Assembly (NCBI RefSeq): GCF_000826545.1
Contig: NZ_CDME01000015.1
Location: 706,694-770,693 of the forward strand
From: Kibdelosporangium sp. MJ126-NF4
GTDB taxonomy: Bacteria; Actinomycetota; Actinomycetes; Mycobacteriales; Pseudonocardiaceae
Direction: 5' to 3'
DNA: 64,000 nt
The notes beneath the pieces were generated by a model. That model saw only the letters and a program-made list of their open reading frames with translations, searched no databases and had not been told where the DNA came from. Within the stretch, counting starts at the first letter, position 1; every line of letters begins with the position of its first letter. The position numbers and the translations under genes are program-made. Positions 46,190 through 54,575 of this stretch are shown here, piece after piece.

Positions 46190-46996
46190 ATGGCAACTGG
46201 GCCGACGCATGCGATGAGCGGCTTACTGGCGTGGTCGGCGACCACGGCGCTGGCCACGGATCACTCGATCGGACAGCTCAGCCCCAGGGCGTGGGTGGTC
46301 GGCGCGGTCCTCGCGACCGGCGGGGCGCTGCTGCCCGACCTCGACCATCCCGAGTCGACGGTGTCACGGACGTTCGGGTCGATCAGCCAGGGCGTCTCCA
46401 GCGGGATGAACGCGCTCAGCCACGGCGTCTACCGGCTGACCAGGACCAAGCGCGACTCCAACCGCGACGGCGGGCACCGCGGCCTGACACACACGCTCGT
46501 GTTCGCCGCGATCGCGGCCGTCATCACCACCGCGATCGTGCAGACCAGCCAGAAGTGGGCGCTGCCGGTACTGATGTTCATCTTCGCGGGCCTGGCCGTG
46601 CGCGGAATCCTGCACAAGTGGCACCCCCGCAAGGACGCGCTGGTGATCACCCTGACGTCAGCGGGCGTGACCGCGTTGTGCCTGCTGTGGACCGAGCAGA
46701 CCTCGGCGAACGCCGCCGCCTGCGGTGTGGCGGTCGGCATCGGCTGCATCGCGCACTACATCGGTGACGCGATCACCGAGCAGGGCTGCCCGATGCTGTG
46801 GCCGATCCCGCTCGGCGGCAAGACGTGGTACCCGGTGGCACCGCCGAAGATCCTGCGGATGCAGACGGGCGGGAAGGTGGAGATGGCGTTGATCGGGCCG
46901 TTGGTCACCGTGGCGTCGGTCTGGCTGTCGCTGGCGGCGTTGCAGCAGGCAGGAGCCATTCCTTCGCTGTGGGGTTTCACCTTCCTGCCTCGTTAG
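46190..46996 (+). CDS. YdjM-like metal-dependent membrane hydrolase
   Basis: A 268-residue membrane protein of the YdjM/DUF457 group. Putative metal ligands: THAMSG near the start, LLPDLDHPES (about residue 50) and GHRGLTHT (about 98). Four or five transmembrane helices follow. Members are membrane-bound hydrolases with unproven substrates, the Escherichia coli protein being an SOS-linked inner-membrane protein. SD GGGGGAGACC precedes the ATG at 46190. It ends 9 bp before the methyltransferase GTG, so the two may be cotranscribed. Confidence 0.85.
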   Translation: MATGPTHAMSGLLAWSATTALATDHSIGQLSPRAWVVGAVLATGGALLPDLDHPESTVSRTFGSISQGVSSGMNALSHGVYRLTRTKRDSNRDGGHRGLTHTLVFAAIAAVITTAIVQTSQKWALPVLMFIFAGLAVRGILHKWHPRKDALVITLTSAGVTALCLLWTEQTSANAAACGVAVGIGCIAHYIGDAITEQGCPMLWPIPLGGKTWYPVAPPKILRMQTGGKVEMALIGPLVTVASVWLSLAALQQAGAIPSLWGFTFLPR

Positions 46997-47005
46997 AATC
47001 CGCCG

Positions 47006-47599
47006 GTGAACGTGTTCGACGAGATCGCGGCAGGCTACGACGACGACCTGTTCCACCAGGTGGTGGCCGAGAAACTGGTGAACGGCGTCGCGGATGCCCC
47101 GAAGCCCGGCCTCGTACTCGACGTGGCGACGGGGACGGGCGCGGCGGCCTTCGCGGCCCTCCAGCACCTCGGCGCGCGGGCAGTGGTCGCCATCGACTCG
47201 TCGGCAAGGATGATCGACCGCGCGCAGGCGAAAGCAGCAGTTCAGGACCCGTCCGGCAAGATCACCTGGCAGGTGGGCCCGGCCGTGCCCGCGCCCGTTC
47301 CGGCGTCGAGCGTGGACCTGGTGGTGTGCGCGTCGTCCCTGCACTTCCTGGGCACCGCGGCGTTGAAGGACTGGCTGCGCGTGCTGCGGCCGTCGGGGCG
47401 GTTGGCGTTCAGCATGCCGTTAGCGGACACGTTCACCCCTTCGCCCGCGTTCGCGTCGCTGGTCTCCGCTGACGTTCCCCTGCCGTCCTGCGCGGACGAC
47501 GCCGCCAGGATCGCCGTCGACGCCGGTTACTCCGACGTGATCGCACACCGGCTTGAGGTGTCGTCACGTGTCGTATTCCTCGTGTACGCCACCAGCTGA
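47006..47599 (+). CDS. Class I SAM-dependent methyltransferase
   Basis: A 197-residue methyltransferase starting at GTG 47006. Motif I is VLDVATGTGAAAFAA, motif II AIDSSARMI, motif post-I CASSLHFL. No target-binding domain is seen, so the substrate is unknown. It resembles the small Rv3342-type enzyme near icd1 in mycobacteria. Downstream is the 3' end of the unrelated 253-residue gene on the other strand. Confidence 0.88.
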   Translation: MNVFDEIAAGYDDDLFHQVVAEKLVNGVADAPKPGLVLDVATGTGAAAFAALQHLGARAVVAIDSSARMIDRAQAKAAVQDPSGKITWQVGPAVPAPVPASSVDLVVCASSLHFLGTAALKDWLRVLRPSGRLAFSMPLADTFTPSPAFASLVSADVPLPSCADDAARIAVDAGYSDVIAHRLEVSSRVVFLVYATS

Positions 47600-47698
47600 C
47601 CCGGCGAACGCCTGGGCGGACTCGAGCTCCACGGAGAGCCGCTCGCGCTGCTGATCGGAACGCTCCTTGATCAGCGAGTCACGACGCCCTGAAGGTGC

Positions 47699-48460
47699 TC
47701 AGTCTTCATCGTTCTCCTCAAGGAGCCGAGCCGCCATCACAGGGTCCATATAGTTCGAGTACACCTGCTCGCCTGGAACCAGCGACCGGTGCGGCATCGC
47801 GTACTCGGGATACCAGCTGTCATCGTCGCAGCCCGGTACGAGGCTCAGGGTCACTATCAGTAGGTTGTCCGGAACCGAGCCGGTGATACGCAATGACACG
47901 TATGTCGCGTGATCCTCGGCAGCCTGAACGCACAACCCGAACTCGGCTCCGGCAACCTCGGCAACGTGTTCCTTTCCGTCGAGCAAAGAGGAACACACCA
48001 GCCGGTGCACCGTGCGACGAAGTTCCCGAAGCAGCCGCACACCGGACTCGGCCCGATAGCGGTCATGATCTTCTGCACTGGCCAGCCAACTCTGGCAGTA
48101 CGTCTCAGACTTGAGCGGGGCACGATGCTCTGCGTTGTAGCGAGTACGCGCCGCCTTCGCCGCATGGGCGAACGCATCGTAGAAGTCGTCGCGACTGCCC
48201 TCTTCCCGCAGGCCAGCCGCGATCAACCAATTCGGGTCACCTAAGTCATGGACAGCACCGCGCCACCGCTGGACCTTGACCTTGAACAGGACCACGTCAT
48301 CGATAGAGCGGATCCGTTCCCGAGGACCTGCGGGTGCCGCGAACTGCTCGTTGGCTTTCTTGATCAGCGGATGATCAATCTCGTTCAATGGCTGGTTGAC
48401 CTGAGGGAGGTCAATACACAGGTCTTCACGCAGACAACGCAAAGTGGGGCGGACATTCAT
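47699..48460 (-). CDS. Unknown 253-residue protein paired with an RHH regulator (toxin candidate)
   Basis: A soluble protein with no signal or transmembrane segment and no family I recognise. Conserved-looking blocks are VQRWRGAVHDLGDPNWLIAAGL, YCQSWLASAEDHDRYRAESGVRLLRELRR, and PEYAMPHRSLVPGEQVYSNYMDPVMAARLLEE. It starts at ATG 48460, whose A is the last base of the upstream RHH gene's TGA (TGATG), so it is translated with it. Small RHH gene, overlapping larger gene, and a strong operator resemble type II toxin-antitoxin modules; a toxin role is only inferred. Its acidic end is DPVMAARLLEENDED. Confidence 0.75.
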   Translation of the reverse strand: MNVRPTLRCLREDLCIDLPQVNQPLNEIDHPLIKKANEQFAAPAGPRERIRSIDDVVLFKVKVQRWRGAVHDLGDPNWLIAAGLREEGSRDDFYDAFAHAAKAARTRYNAEHRAPLKSETYCQSWLASAEDHDRYRAESGVRLLRELRRTVHRLVCSSLLDGKEHVAEVAGAEFGLCVQAAEDHATYVSLRITGSVPDNLLIVTLSLVPGCDDDSWYPEYAMPHRSLVPGEQVYSNYMDPVMAARLLEENDED

Positions 48461-48723
48461 CAGGGTTCAGGTACTCCACCAAGCTCGTCAAGTCGCTCAC
48501 GGGACAACCCGGTCAGCATGGCTACGCGACTCGCATCCGTACCGTCGAGCGCCTGCATGGTGCGGCGCAGCGCGGCGTTGATCTCCTCCCGCCGCGCCCC
48601 TAAGTACTCACGCACAGCGGCCGCCAGCAGGTCCTTTTGCGACATGTGCAGCGCAGTAGCCGCGTGCGCGATCAAGGCATGAGTTTCCTGGTCAACCTTG
48701 ACCGGCGCCGACGAGCTAGCCAT
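48460..48723 (-). CDS. Ribbon-helix-helix regulator or antitoxin-like protein
   Basis: An 87-residue protein with start ATG 48723 preceded by GGAGGTG. RHH domain at about residues 1-45: KVDQETHALIAHAATALHMSQKDLLAAAVREYL, with the beta-strand VKVDQ and a predicted helix-turn-helix. The tail ALRRTMQALDGTDASRVAMLTGLSRERLDELGG could bind the partner protein. Overlaps the 253-residue gene by one base. Probably binds the 12-bp inverted repeat that spans its own ribosome-binding region. Confidence 0.85.
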   Translation of the reverse strand: MASSSAPVKVDQETHALIAHAATALHMSQKDLLAAAVREYLGARREEINAALRRTMQALDGTDASRVAMLTGLSRERLDELGGVPEP

Positions 48724-48731
48724 GTGCCCAC

Positions 48732-48765
48732 CTCCTGGTACCCGATGGTACTTGGGTACCAGGAG
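48732..48765 (-). promoter_or_regulatory. 12-bp perfect inverted-repeat operator with GGTAC half-sites
   Basis: CTCCTGGTACCC at 48732-48743 and GGGTACCAGGAG at 48754-48765, separated by GATGGTACTT, which carries an extra GGTAC. It overlaps the SD of the RHH gene and sits in the 100-bp divergent region shared with the glycosylase gene. This is a strong autoregulation candidate and may affect the glycosylase as well. Confidence 0.8.
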
Positions 48766-48827
48766 ATCTACAAGGAGGAACGGAACAGTGGAAGCCGCGC
48801 CGCCACGGTCGTGCCAGGATGTTCGCC

Positions 48828-49403
48828 ATGACGCGCAAGCTGCACCTCGCCGGTGAACCGGAGGCGGACGCACTGCTGGCAAAGGACCCGCTCGCGTTGC
48901 TGATCGGCATGTTGCTTGACCAGCAGATTCCGATGGAAGTGGCGTTCAAGGGCCCCCAGAAGCTGGTCACCAAGCTCGGCAAGCTCGACGTGCACCAGAT
49001 CGCCGAGTACGACCCCGACGAGTTCGCCACGCTCGCGACGAGTCCGCCGGGCATCCACCGGTACGGCGGCGCGATGGCCAAGCGGGTGCAGGCGTTGTGC
49101 CAGCACATCGTCGAGACCTACGACGGCAAGGCCGACCGGATCTGGAAGCAGGGCAAGCCCGACGGCCCCGAGATCCTCAAGCGGCTCAAGGCGTTGCCGG
49201 GTTACGGCGAGCAGAAGGCCAAGATCTTCCTCGCGCTGCTGGGTAAGCAGTTCGGGCTGAAGGCCGACGGCTGGCGTGCGGCCGCCGGTGCGTACGGCGA
49301 CGAGGGCTCACGGCGGTCCATCGCCGACGTCACGAGCGCGGAGACGCTGGCCGAGGTCCGCGCGTTCAAGAAAGCCACCAAGGCCGCCGCGAAAGCCCAG
49401 TGA
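48828..49403 (+). CDS. HhH-GPD family DNA glycosylase-like protein
   Basis: A 191-residue HhH-GPD protein. The helix-hairpin-helix LKALPGYGEQKAKIFLALLG and the catalytic region with AADGW-type residues mark the family, though I cannot confirm the canonical catalytic Asp. DQQIPMEVAFKGP is the conserved N-terminal block. It belongs to the small actinobacterial group annotated as HhH-GPD-type base-excision repair protein. ATG at 48828 (MTRKLHLAGEPEADALLAK) is favoured over 48819 because AGGA lies just upstream. Confidence 0.85.
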   Translation: MTRKLHLAGEPEADALLAKDPLALLIGMLLDQQIPMEVAFKGPQKLVTKLGKLDVHQIAEYDPDEFATLATSPPGIHRYGGAMAKRVQALCQHIVETYDGKADRIWKQGKPDGPEILKRLKALPGYGEQKAKIFLALLGKQFGLKADGWRAAAGAYGDEGSRRSIADVTSAETLAEVRAFKKATKAAAKAQ

Positions 49404-49739
49404 GCCGCCCGAAACAGGGAGCGCTTCCAGGGACGGAGTAGCGGATTCGTTGACAGGCAAGGGAAGTAACGCCGGTCACACCGCGAAATCGCGCAACACC
49501 GCCGTTTTCGTCGATTCCGCCCACAGGAACCGGTGTAGTTGGTATACCTCCAGGTAGACCCTGTGCGGTTAGCCTGAATGGTCGCGCGAATACCGCACAA
49601 TGGCAGCGCTGTCCCGGGAATCATGGGGATCCGTGACTGTGTTTTGGCGCACGAAACCCGGGGAAACCCACTGGCGTCACTTGTGGTGATCGCGACACAC
49701 AGCGTGATCTTCCGCAGGAGACATCAGGAGGATTCCCCC
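49404..49739 (+). other. 336-bp leader region before the DUF4232-like gene
   Basis: No gene. A TAGCCT hexamer at 49570-49575 is a possible -10 element; I found no convincing -35 at the right distance. The terminal CAGGAGG before the ATG is a good ribosome site. Nothing else definite is seen. Confidence 0.35.
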
Positions 49740-50204
49740 ATGATCCGCACGATGCTGGTTGCCGTCGGCGCCGCCGCAGTTCTCGCGCCCGTCGTCGCCA
49801 CGACGGCCGCCGCGGCCCCGGTTCCCGGTAACTGCACCGCCAACGACGTGCGCTTCGAGATGGTCAAGGACCAGAACGAGTTGGCCAACCGCCACGCCCA
49901 CGTCAACATCCTCTCCAACGGCGCCACCTGCGCCCTGCAGGGCCACATCGGCAACCTCGCCCTGGTGAGCAACGGCCAGGCGACCCCCGTCAATGTCACC
50001 GCGCAGGGCTCCGGCGCACTCGCCACCGTCCGGCCAGGCAAGGGCGCCTCGTTCAAGCTTCACTACGCAACGGGCGTCGACCCCCAGGTCCGCGCCACTG
50101 CCCTGCGCTTCACCCTGCCCGGCGACGGCTCCACCACCGAGGTCGCCTGGAACGGCGACCCGGTCAACAGCGCCGCGCTCCGCATCGAGCCCGTCCAGAA
50201 CTGA
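49740..50204 (+). CDS. Secreted DUF4232-like protein
   Basis: A 154-residue secreted protein with start ATG 49740 and an AGGAGG SD. Signal peptide cut near TAAAAP (about residue 26). The remainder is a small beta-rich domain of DUF4232 type (C36 in NCTANDV and C70 in GATCALQG, likely a disulfide; GHIGNLALVSNG, TVRPGKGASFKLHY). Function unknown; these are commonly secreted or lipid-anchored in actinobacteria. Confidence 0.8.
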   Translation: MIRTMLVAVGAAAVLAPVVATTAAAAPVPGNCTANDVRFEMVKDQNELANRHAHVNILSNGATCALQGHIGNLALVSNGQATPVNVTAQGSGALATVRPGKGASFKLHYATGVDPQVRATALRFTLPGDGSTTEVAWNGDPVNSAALRIEPVQN

Positions 50205-50323
50205 CACCCACCAGCCACGTGCCGTCCCTTCCCGAACTCCCCCGGGGAAGGGGCGGCACTTCCCGCTTGCTCGTGACTACCCCTTGTGTCCGGTTCTACT
50301 CTGGATGGCCGGAGGTGAGAACC

Positions 50324-50515
50324 ATGCAAGCGACGGTGGGTGACCGGCTTCTCGTCCACGGCAAGAATGTGGGCCTTTCCGACAGGCATGGCGAGATCAT
50401 CGAAGTGCGCGGTGCCAACGGGGCTCCGCCCTACCTCGTCCGGTTCGCGGACGGTCATGAGGCGTTGGTGTTCCCCGGACCTGATTGTGTTGTCCAGCGC
50501 GCCAGCGAGGACTGA
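50324..50515 (+). CDS. DUF1918 family protein
   Basis: A 63-residue protein of the DUF1918 family, recognisable by GDRLLVHGKNVG...DRHGEIIEVRG and HEALVFPGPDCVV. Probably an SH3-like beta barrel, function unknown. ATG 50324 follows GGAGGTGAGAACC. The 3' end overlaps the convergent MFS gene by 61 bp. Confidence 0.9.
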   Translation: MQATVGDRLLVHGKNVGLSDRHGEIIEVRGANGAPPYLVRFADGHEALVFPGPDCVVQRASED

Positions 50516-51645
50516 CCGCGGCTGGCGATGACGAAGACGCCGAGGGCCGCCGACGCGATCACGGCGGCCACCGGACCCATCGCGACGGTGCCCGACAGCG
50601 CCAGCACAAGACCGCCTGTCACGCCGGAAAGCCCGATGCCCAAGTAGATCGCGGACGCGTTGAGCGCGAGCGTCAGCCCGGCGGACTCGGGCGCGGTGTC
50701 CACCAACCGGGTCTGCATCGGCGGGTTGATCGACCAGTTCGCCAACCCCCACAGCACCAGGACCACCACGGCACCGGCAACGCTCGTAGCGGCGGCAGGC
50801 AGCAGCGCCAGGGAAACCACGAACAGGCCAAGCGAGCAGAGCAACGGAACGCGTGTGCCGAACCGTTCGGCCGCCCGGCCGCCCAGCCAGTTGCCGAGCA
50901 CACCCCCGGCGCCGTACGCGAACAGCATCAGGCTCAGCACGCCCCCGGTGACGCCGGTGATCTCGGCGAGCACCGACGACAGGTACGTGTACACGCTCAG
51001 CCCGGCGATCGAGATCAGCAACGTCACCGTGAGCAGCGCCAGGATCTGCCGGTTGCCCAGCAAGGCCAACCGGGTGCGCAGGCTGGCGAACTCGGGCGGC
51101 GACACCGAGGGAATCACGAGCCACACCGCGACCGTCGCCACCGCCGTCAACCCGGCGACCACCGCGAACACACCGCGATACCCCAGCGAGGACACCAAAG
51201 CGCTGCTCAACGGAACACCGGCGACCAACGCGACCGTGAGCCCGCCGAACACGGTCGCGAAGGCACGAGCGCGCCGCTCCGGCGGGTTGAGCGACGCGGC
51301 GACCACCGTCGCGGTGGGGGTGTACACCGCCGCGCCCAAAGCCGTGAACATCCGTGCGGCGAACAGGAACGCGTAGTTCGGGGCCACGGCTGCCAGCGCG
51401 TTGCCCAACGCCATCACGGCCATCGCGGCTACCAGCAGTGTGCGGCGGTCCCACCTGCCGGTGAGCGCCGCGAGCAGTGGCGAGCCGACCGCGTACGTCA
51501 ACGCGAACGCGGTCAGCAACTGCCCGGCGGTCGCCACCGAGACCTGCTGTGACGCCGCCAGGTCCGGCAGCACACCGGCGATCACCTGTGCGCTGGTGCC
51601 TGCCGCGAACGTGCCGGTGGCCAGCAGGTAGTTGCGTAAGGTCAC
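50455..51645 (-). CDS. MFS exporter, DHA1 family
   Basis: A 396-residue 12-helix transporter of the AraJ/Bcr group with motif-A-type GRWDRRTLLVAA after helix 2 and GGRAAERFGTR after helix 8. It starts at GTG 51645, overlapping the inositol-phosphatase stop by 4 nt (GTGA). Codon 3 is TTA (ACC TTA CGC), a rare leucine codon in high-GC actinobacteria that may tie translation to a late-growth tRNA. Export substrate unknown. Confidence 0.88.
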   Translation of the reverse strand: MTLRNYLLATGTFAAGTSAQVIAGVLPDLAASQQVSVATAGQLLTAFALTYAVGSPLLAALTGRWDRRTLLVAAMAVMALGNALAAVAPNYAFLFAARMFTALGAAVYTPTATVVAASLNPPERRARAFATVFGGLTVALVAGVPLSSALVSSLGYRGVFAVVAGLTAVATVAVWLVIPSVSPPEFASLRTRLALLGNRQILALLTVTLLISIAGLSVYTYLSSVLAEITGVTGGVLSLMLFAYGAGGVLGNWLGGRAAERFGTRVPLLCSLGLFVVSLALLPAAATSVAGAVVVLVLWGLANWSINPPMQTRLVDTAPESAGLTLALNASAIYLGIGLSGVTGGLVLALSGTVAMGPVAAVIASAALGVFVIASRGQSSLARWTTQSGPGNTNAS

Positions 51646-52457
51646 CGGCCGACGGCCTCGGCCAGTTCGTCGGCCAGTCGCGGGGTCGCGGCGGCGATCC
51701 CCGACCAGCGGCGGGTCAGATCCAGGTCGAACTCGAGCGGCCTGCCCCGGACGTCCAGCACGACACCGCCCGCCGCGGGCAACGTCACCATGGCCGCGGC
51801 CAGGTCCATGATCCGGTGGGTGTCCGAGCCCGGGTCGACGAACGCGTCCATCGAGCCCTCGGCCACGAGCGCGGTCTCCAGGCACGTCGTGGACAGCACC
51901 CGGACGCGGTCCACCCGGCTCGCCACGCGCAGCCACGCGTCCCGGCTGTTGTCCTTCGGGCGCAACATGGCGATCGATGAGCCATCCATTGCGGTGCGCC
52001 CGGTCGTCCGATAGGGCGTTGCCTGCCCGGCCGACGCCCACCACGCTCGACCTGTGTCGAGCCAGACCGTCAACGCCTCGGTCGCGACGCCATCACGGAA
52101 GACCGCGCCCGCGAAGCACGACAGCGGGACGCCCATCGCCGCGTTGGCCGAGCCGTCCATCGGGTCGATCACCAGCGTCACCGCCGAGCCGTGGTCGACG
52201 AACCCGGCTTCCTCACTCAACAGGTTGACCCGCGCCGCGTCGATCACGTCGACGATCGCCGCCTCGACCAGGGCGTCGACCCGCATGGTCGGCGTGCCGT
52301 CCGCGCCCATCGCGACCTCTTCGGCCAGCTCGGCACGCGGGTATTCGGCTCGTGCGGCGCCGTACGCGGCCGCAGCGGCCCGCGCGGCTTCGGCGAGCGG
52401 GAGGTAGACGCCTTCGGGCAGGCTGGGCTCGGGCACCGGCCACGCGATCTTCGACAT
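51642..52457 (-). CDS. Inositol monophosphatase family protein
   Basis: A 271-residue member of the IMPase/FBPase/CysQ fold. Metal site motifs: LLSEEAGF (Glu pair), DPMDGSANAAMG (DPxDGxxN) and the late SDTHRIMDLAAAMV (in place of WDxAAG). The divergent third motif leaves the substrate open (inositol phosphate, histidinol phosphate or PAP). ATG 52457 was chosen, as upstream residues do not fit the family. Confidence 0.88.
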   Translation of the reverse strand: MSKIAWPVPEPSLPEGVYLPLAEAARAAAAAYGAARAEYPRAELAEEVAMGADGTPTMRVDALVEAAIVDVIDAARVNLLSEEAGFVDHGSAVTLVIDPMDGSANAAMGVPLSCFAGAVFRDGVATEALTVWLDTGRAWWASAGQATPYRTTGRTAMDGSSIAMLRPKDNSRDAWLRVASRVDRVRVLSTTCLETALVAEGSMDAFVDPGSDTHRIMDLAAAMVTLPAAGGVVLDVRGRPLEFDLDLTRRWSGIAAATPRLADELAEAVGR

Positions 52458-52543
52458 GTGTGCACGGTACGAGCGGGCCACGCGGCAGGCCAAGGGGGAA
52501 CGCCGATGCTCCCCTGTTCGTTGCGTAACCACAAGGAGGCGTT

Positions 52544-53227
52544 GTGCAACACACTGGGGATGGCCAGCACCTGCTGGTGGTCGACGACGAGCCCGGCATC
52601 ACCGAGCTGCTGTCCACCACCCTCAACCTGGCCGGATACCACGTGTCGGCGGTCGCCTCCGGTCAGGCGGCGCTGGCCGCGGTCGAGGCCGAACGACCGG
52701 ACATGGTGATCCTGGACGTGATGCTGCCCGACATGGACGGTTTCACGGTGTGCCGACGGCTGGCCGAGCGCGGGAACGCGCCGCCGGTGCTGTTCCTGAC
52801 CGCGCGCGGGTCGATCGAGGACACGGTGACCGGCCTGCGGATCGGCGGCGACGACTACGTCACCAAGCCGTTTCACGTCCTTGAACTCCTCGCCAGGGTG
52901 CACGCGCTGCTGCGCAGATCCGGCCGCATGCCCGACGAGGTGCTGCGCAGCGCCGACCTGGTGCTGGACGAGAGCAAGTTCCGGGCCGTGCGGGCAGGCG
53001 ACGCGCTCGACCTCACCCCGACGGAGTACAAGCTGTTGCGGTACCTGATGGTCAACGCGGGCCAGGTGATGACCAAGGAGCAGATCCTGCAGCACGTGTG
53101 GCAGCACGACTTCGGGGAGGGCGTGGTGGAGAAGCTGGTCTCCCGGCTACGGCACAAGGTCGACGCGGGCCGCCGCCCGTTGATCCATACCGTCCGCGGC
53201 TTCGGCTACCGCATCGCCGAAGCCTGA
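52544..53227 (+). CDS. OmpR-family response regulator
   Basis: A 227-residue regulator. Receiver: DDEPG (about residue 14), phosphoacceptor Asp in ILDVMLPDMDG (about 57), Lys in VTKPFHV (about 107). C-terminal winged helix (about 130-224) has LTPTEYKLLRYLMVN and a recognition helix region GEGVVEKLVSRLRHKVD. GTG 52544 follows AAGGAGG. Paired with the kinase 6 bp downstream. Confidence 0.94.
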   Translation: MQHTGDGQHLLVVDDEPGITELLSTTLNLAGYHVSAVASGQAALAAVEAERPDMVILDVMLPDMDGFTVCRRLAERGNAPPVLFLTARGSIEDTVTGLRIGGDDYVTKPFHVLELLARVHALLRRSGRMPDEVLRSADLVLDESKFRAVRAGDALDLTPTEYKLLRYLMVNAGQVMTKEQILQHVWQHDFGEGVVEKLVSRLRHKVDAGRRPLIHTVRGFGYRIAEA

Positions 53228-53233
53228 GAACCC

Positions 53234-54517
53234 ATGCCGCGCAAGGGGATTCGCGCGGTCCGCGGCAAGCTGCTGCTCGGCCTGATCTCGCTGACGCTGC
53301 TCGGCATGGCGATCATCGACGTGGCCGCGTTGTTCGTCGTCGACCTGTACGCGCTCAACCGGGTGGAACGCACGCTCAGCGAGATACAGCGGACGTTGCC
53401 GGTGATCGGCCGCCGGTTCGTCAATGTGGACGGTTTGACGCTCGACCAGCAGCTGCCGGAGGGCTTCTACGCCGCCGTCCTCGCCGAGGACGGGCGCGTA
53501 CTCACCACCACCAGGCCGTACCTGCTGTCCGGCGACCGGATCACCGCGCCGTCGATCCCCGACCCGGTACCGCCGAACTGGGCCGACCGGCCGACCACAA
53601 TGTCCTCTTCGGACACCAGGTGGCGTGTGCAGACGTTCGACATCGGCCCGAACGCGATGATCCAGCTGCAGGGCGGGGGCACTCCGGTGCGGTTCAGGTC
53701 CGTGGTCGTCGCGGGCAGTCTCGGACCCGGCGAGGACGCGATCACGCAACTGCTGGTGTTCGAGCTGATCGCGACCGGTGCGGCGGTGGTCGCGGTGACC
53801 CTGTTCGGGGTGCACGTGCTCAACCGGTCGCTGAAGGAACAGCGTGACCTGGAAACGAACCTGCTCTCGTTCCTCGCCGCGGCCTCACACGAACTGCGCA
53901 CGCCGCTGACCACGATCCGCGGCTGGGCGGAACTGCATCGCGTCTCCGGCAAACCCGAGCTCGCGGCCACGGCGCTGAGCCGCATCGAGCAGGAGGCCAA
54001 CCGGATGAACTCCCTCGTCGACCAGTTGCTCGAAATCAGCCGTCTCGACCTGAACCGGAGGCTGCACCTGGAGAAGGTCGACCTGCGCGGGATCGCGGCC
54101 GAGATCGTCGCGGACACGACCGTGATCGCACCGAACCGACCGATCACGCTCGACGCCCCAGCCGAGGTGATCGTCGTCGGCGACGAGCGCCTGCTCCGGC
54201 ACGTCGTGCTCAACCTGGTCGGCAACGCGTTGCAGCACACCCCGGAGGACACGCGCATCACGGTCAGCGTGCACGGCGACCGGCTGTCGGTCACCGACGA
54301 AGGCCCTGGGATGCCGCCGGAGGTCGCCGAGCGCATCTTCGAGCGCTTCTACCGCGCGGAGAAACGCCAGTCCGACAGCGGTTCCGGGTTGGGGCTGGCG
54401 ATCGTGCGACGGATTGTGCAGGCACACGGCGGCGAAGTGCACGTGATCACCCAACCGGGGGAGGGCAGCACTTTCACCGTAATGCTGGGAGGCGTCAGCT
54501 CTTCGTCAGGTAAGTGA
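53234..54517 (+). CDS. Sensor histidine kinase of the OmpR-type pair
   Basis: A 427-residue membrane kinase with transmembrane helices at about 13-38 and 172-196 flanking a roughly 130-residue extracytoplasmic sensor domain. HisKA box ASHELRTPLTTIRG (His about 220), N box VVLNLVGNALQHTP, G boxes DEGPGMPPE and GSGLGLAIVRRI. The ligand is not identifiable. The two P450 genes follow 58 bp later on the same strand, suggesting the pair may regulate them. Confidence 0.94.
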   Translation: MPRKGIRAVRGKLLLGLISLTLLGMAIIDVAALFVVDLYALNRVERTLSEIQRTLPVIGRRFVNVDGLTLDQQLPEGFYAAVLAEDGRVLTTTRPYLLSGDRITAPSIPDPVPPNWADRPTTMSSSDTRWRVQTFDIGPNAMIQLQGGGTPVRFRSVVVAGSLGPGEDAITQLLVFELIATGAAVVAVTLFGVHVLNRSLKEQRDLETNLLSFLAAASHELRTPLTTIRGWAELHRVSGKPELAATALSRIEQEANRMNSLVDQLLEISRLDLNRRLHLEKVDLRGIAAEIVADTTVIAPNRPITLDAPAEVIVVGDERLLRHVVLNLVGNALQHTPEDTRITVSVHGDRLSVTDEGPGMPPEVAERIFERFYRAEKRQSDSGSGLGLAIVRRIVQAHGGEVHVITQPGEGSTFTVMLGGVSSSSGK

Positions 54518-54575
54518 CAGGGGCAGGTCAGGTTCACCCGGAAACGTCGATGGAGACGAGGCCAAGGAGTGAACG

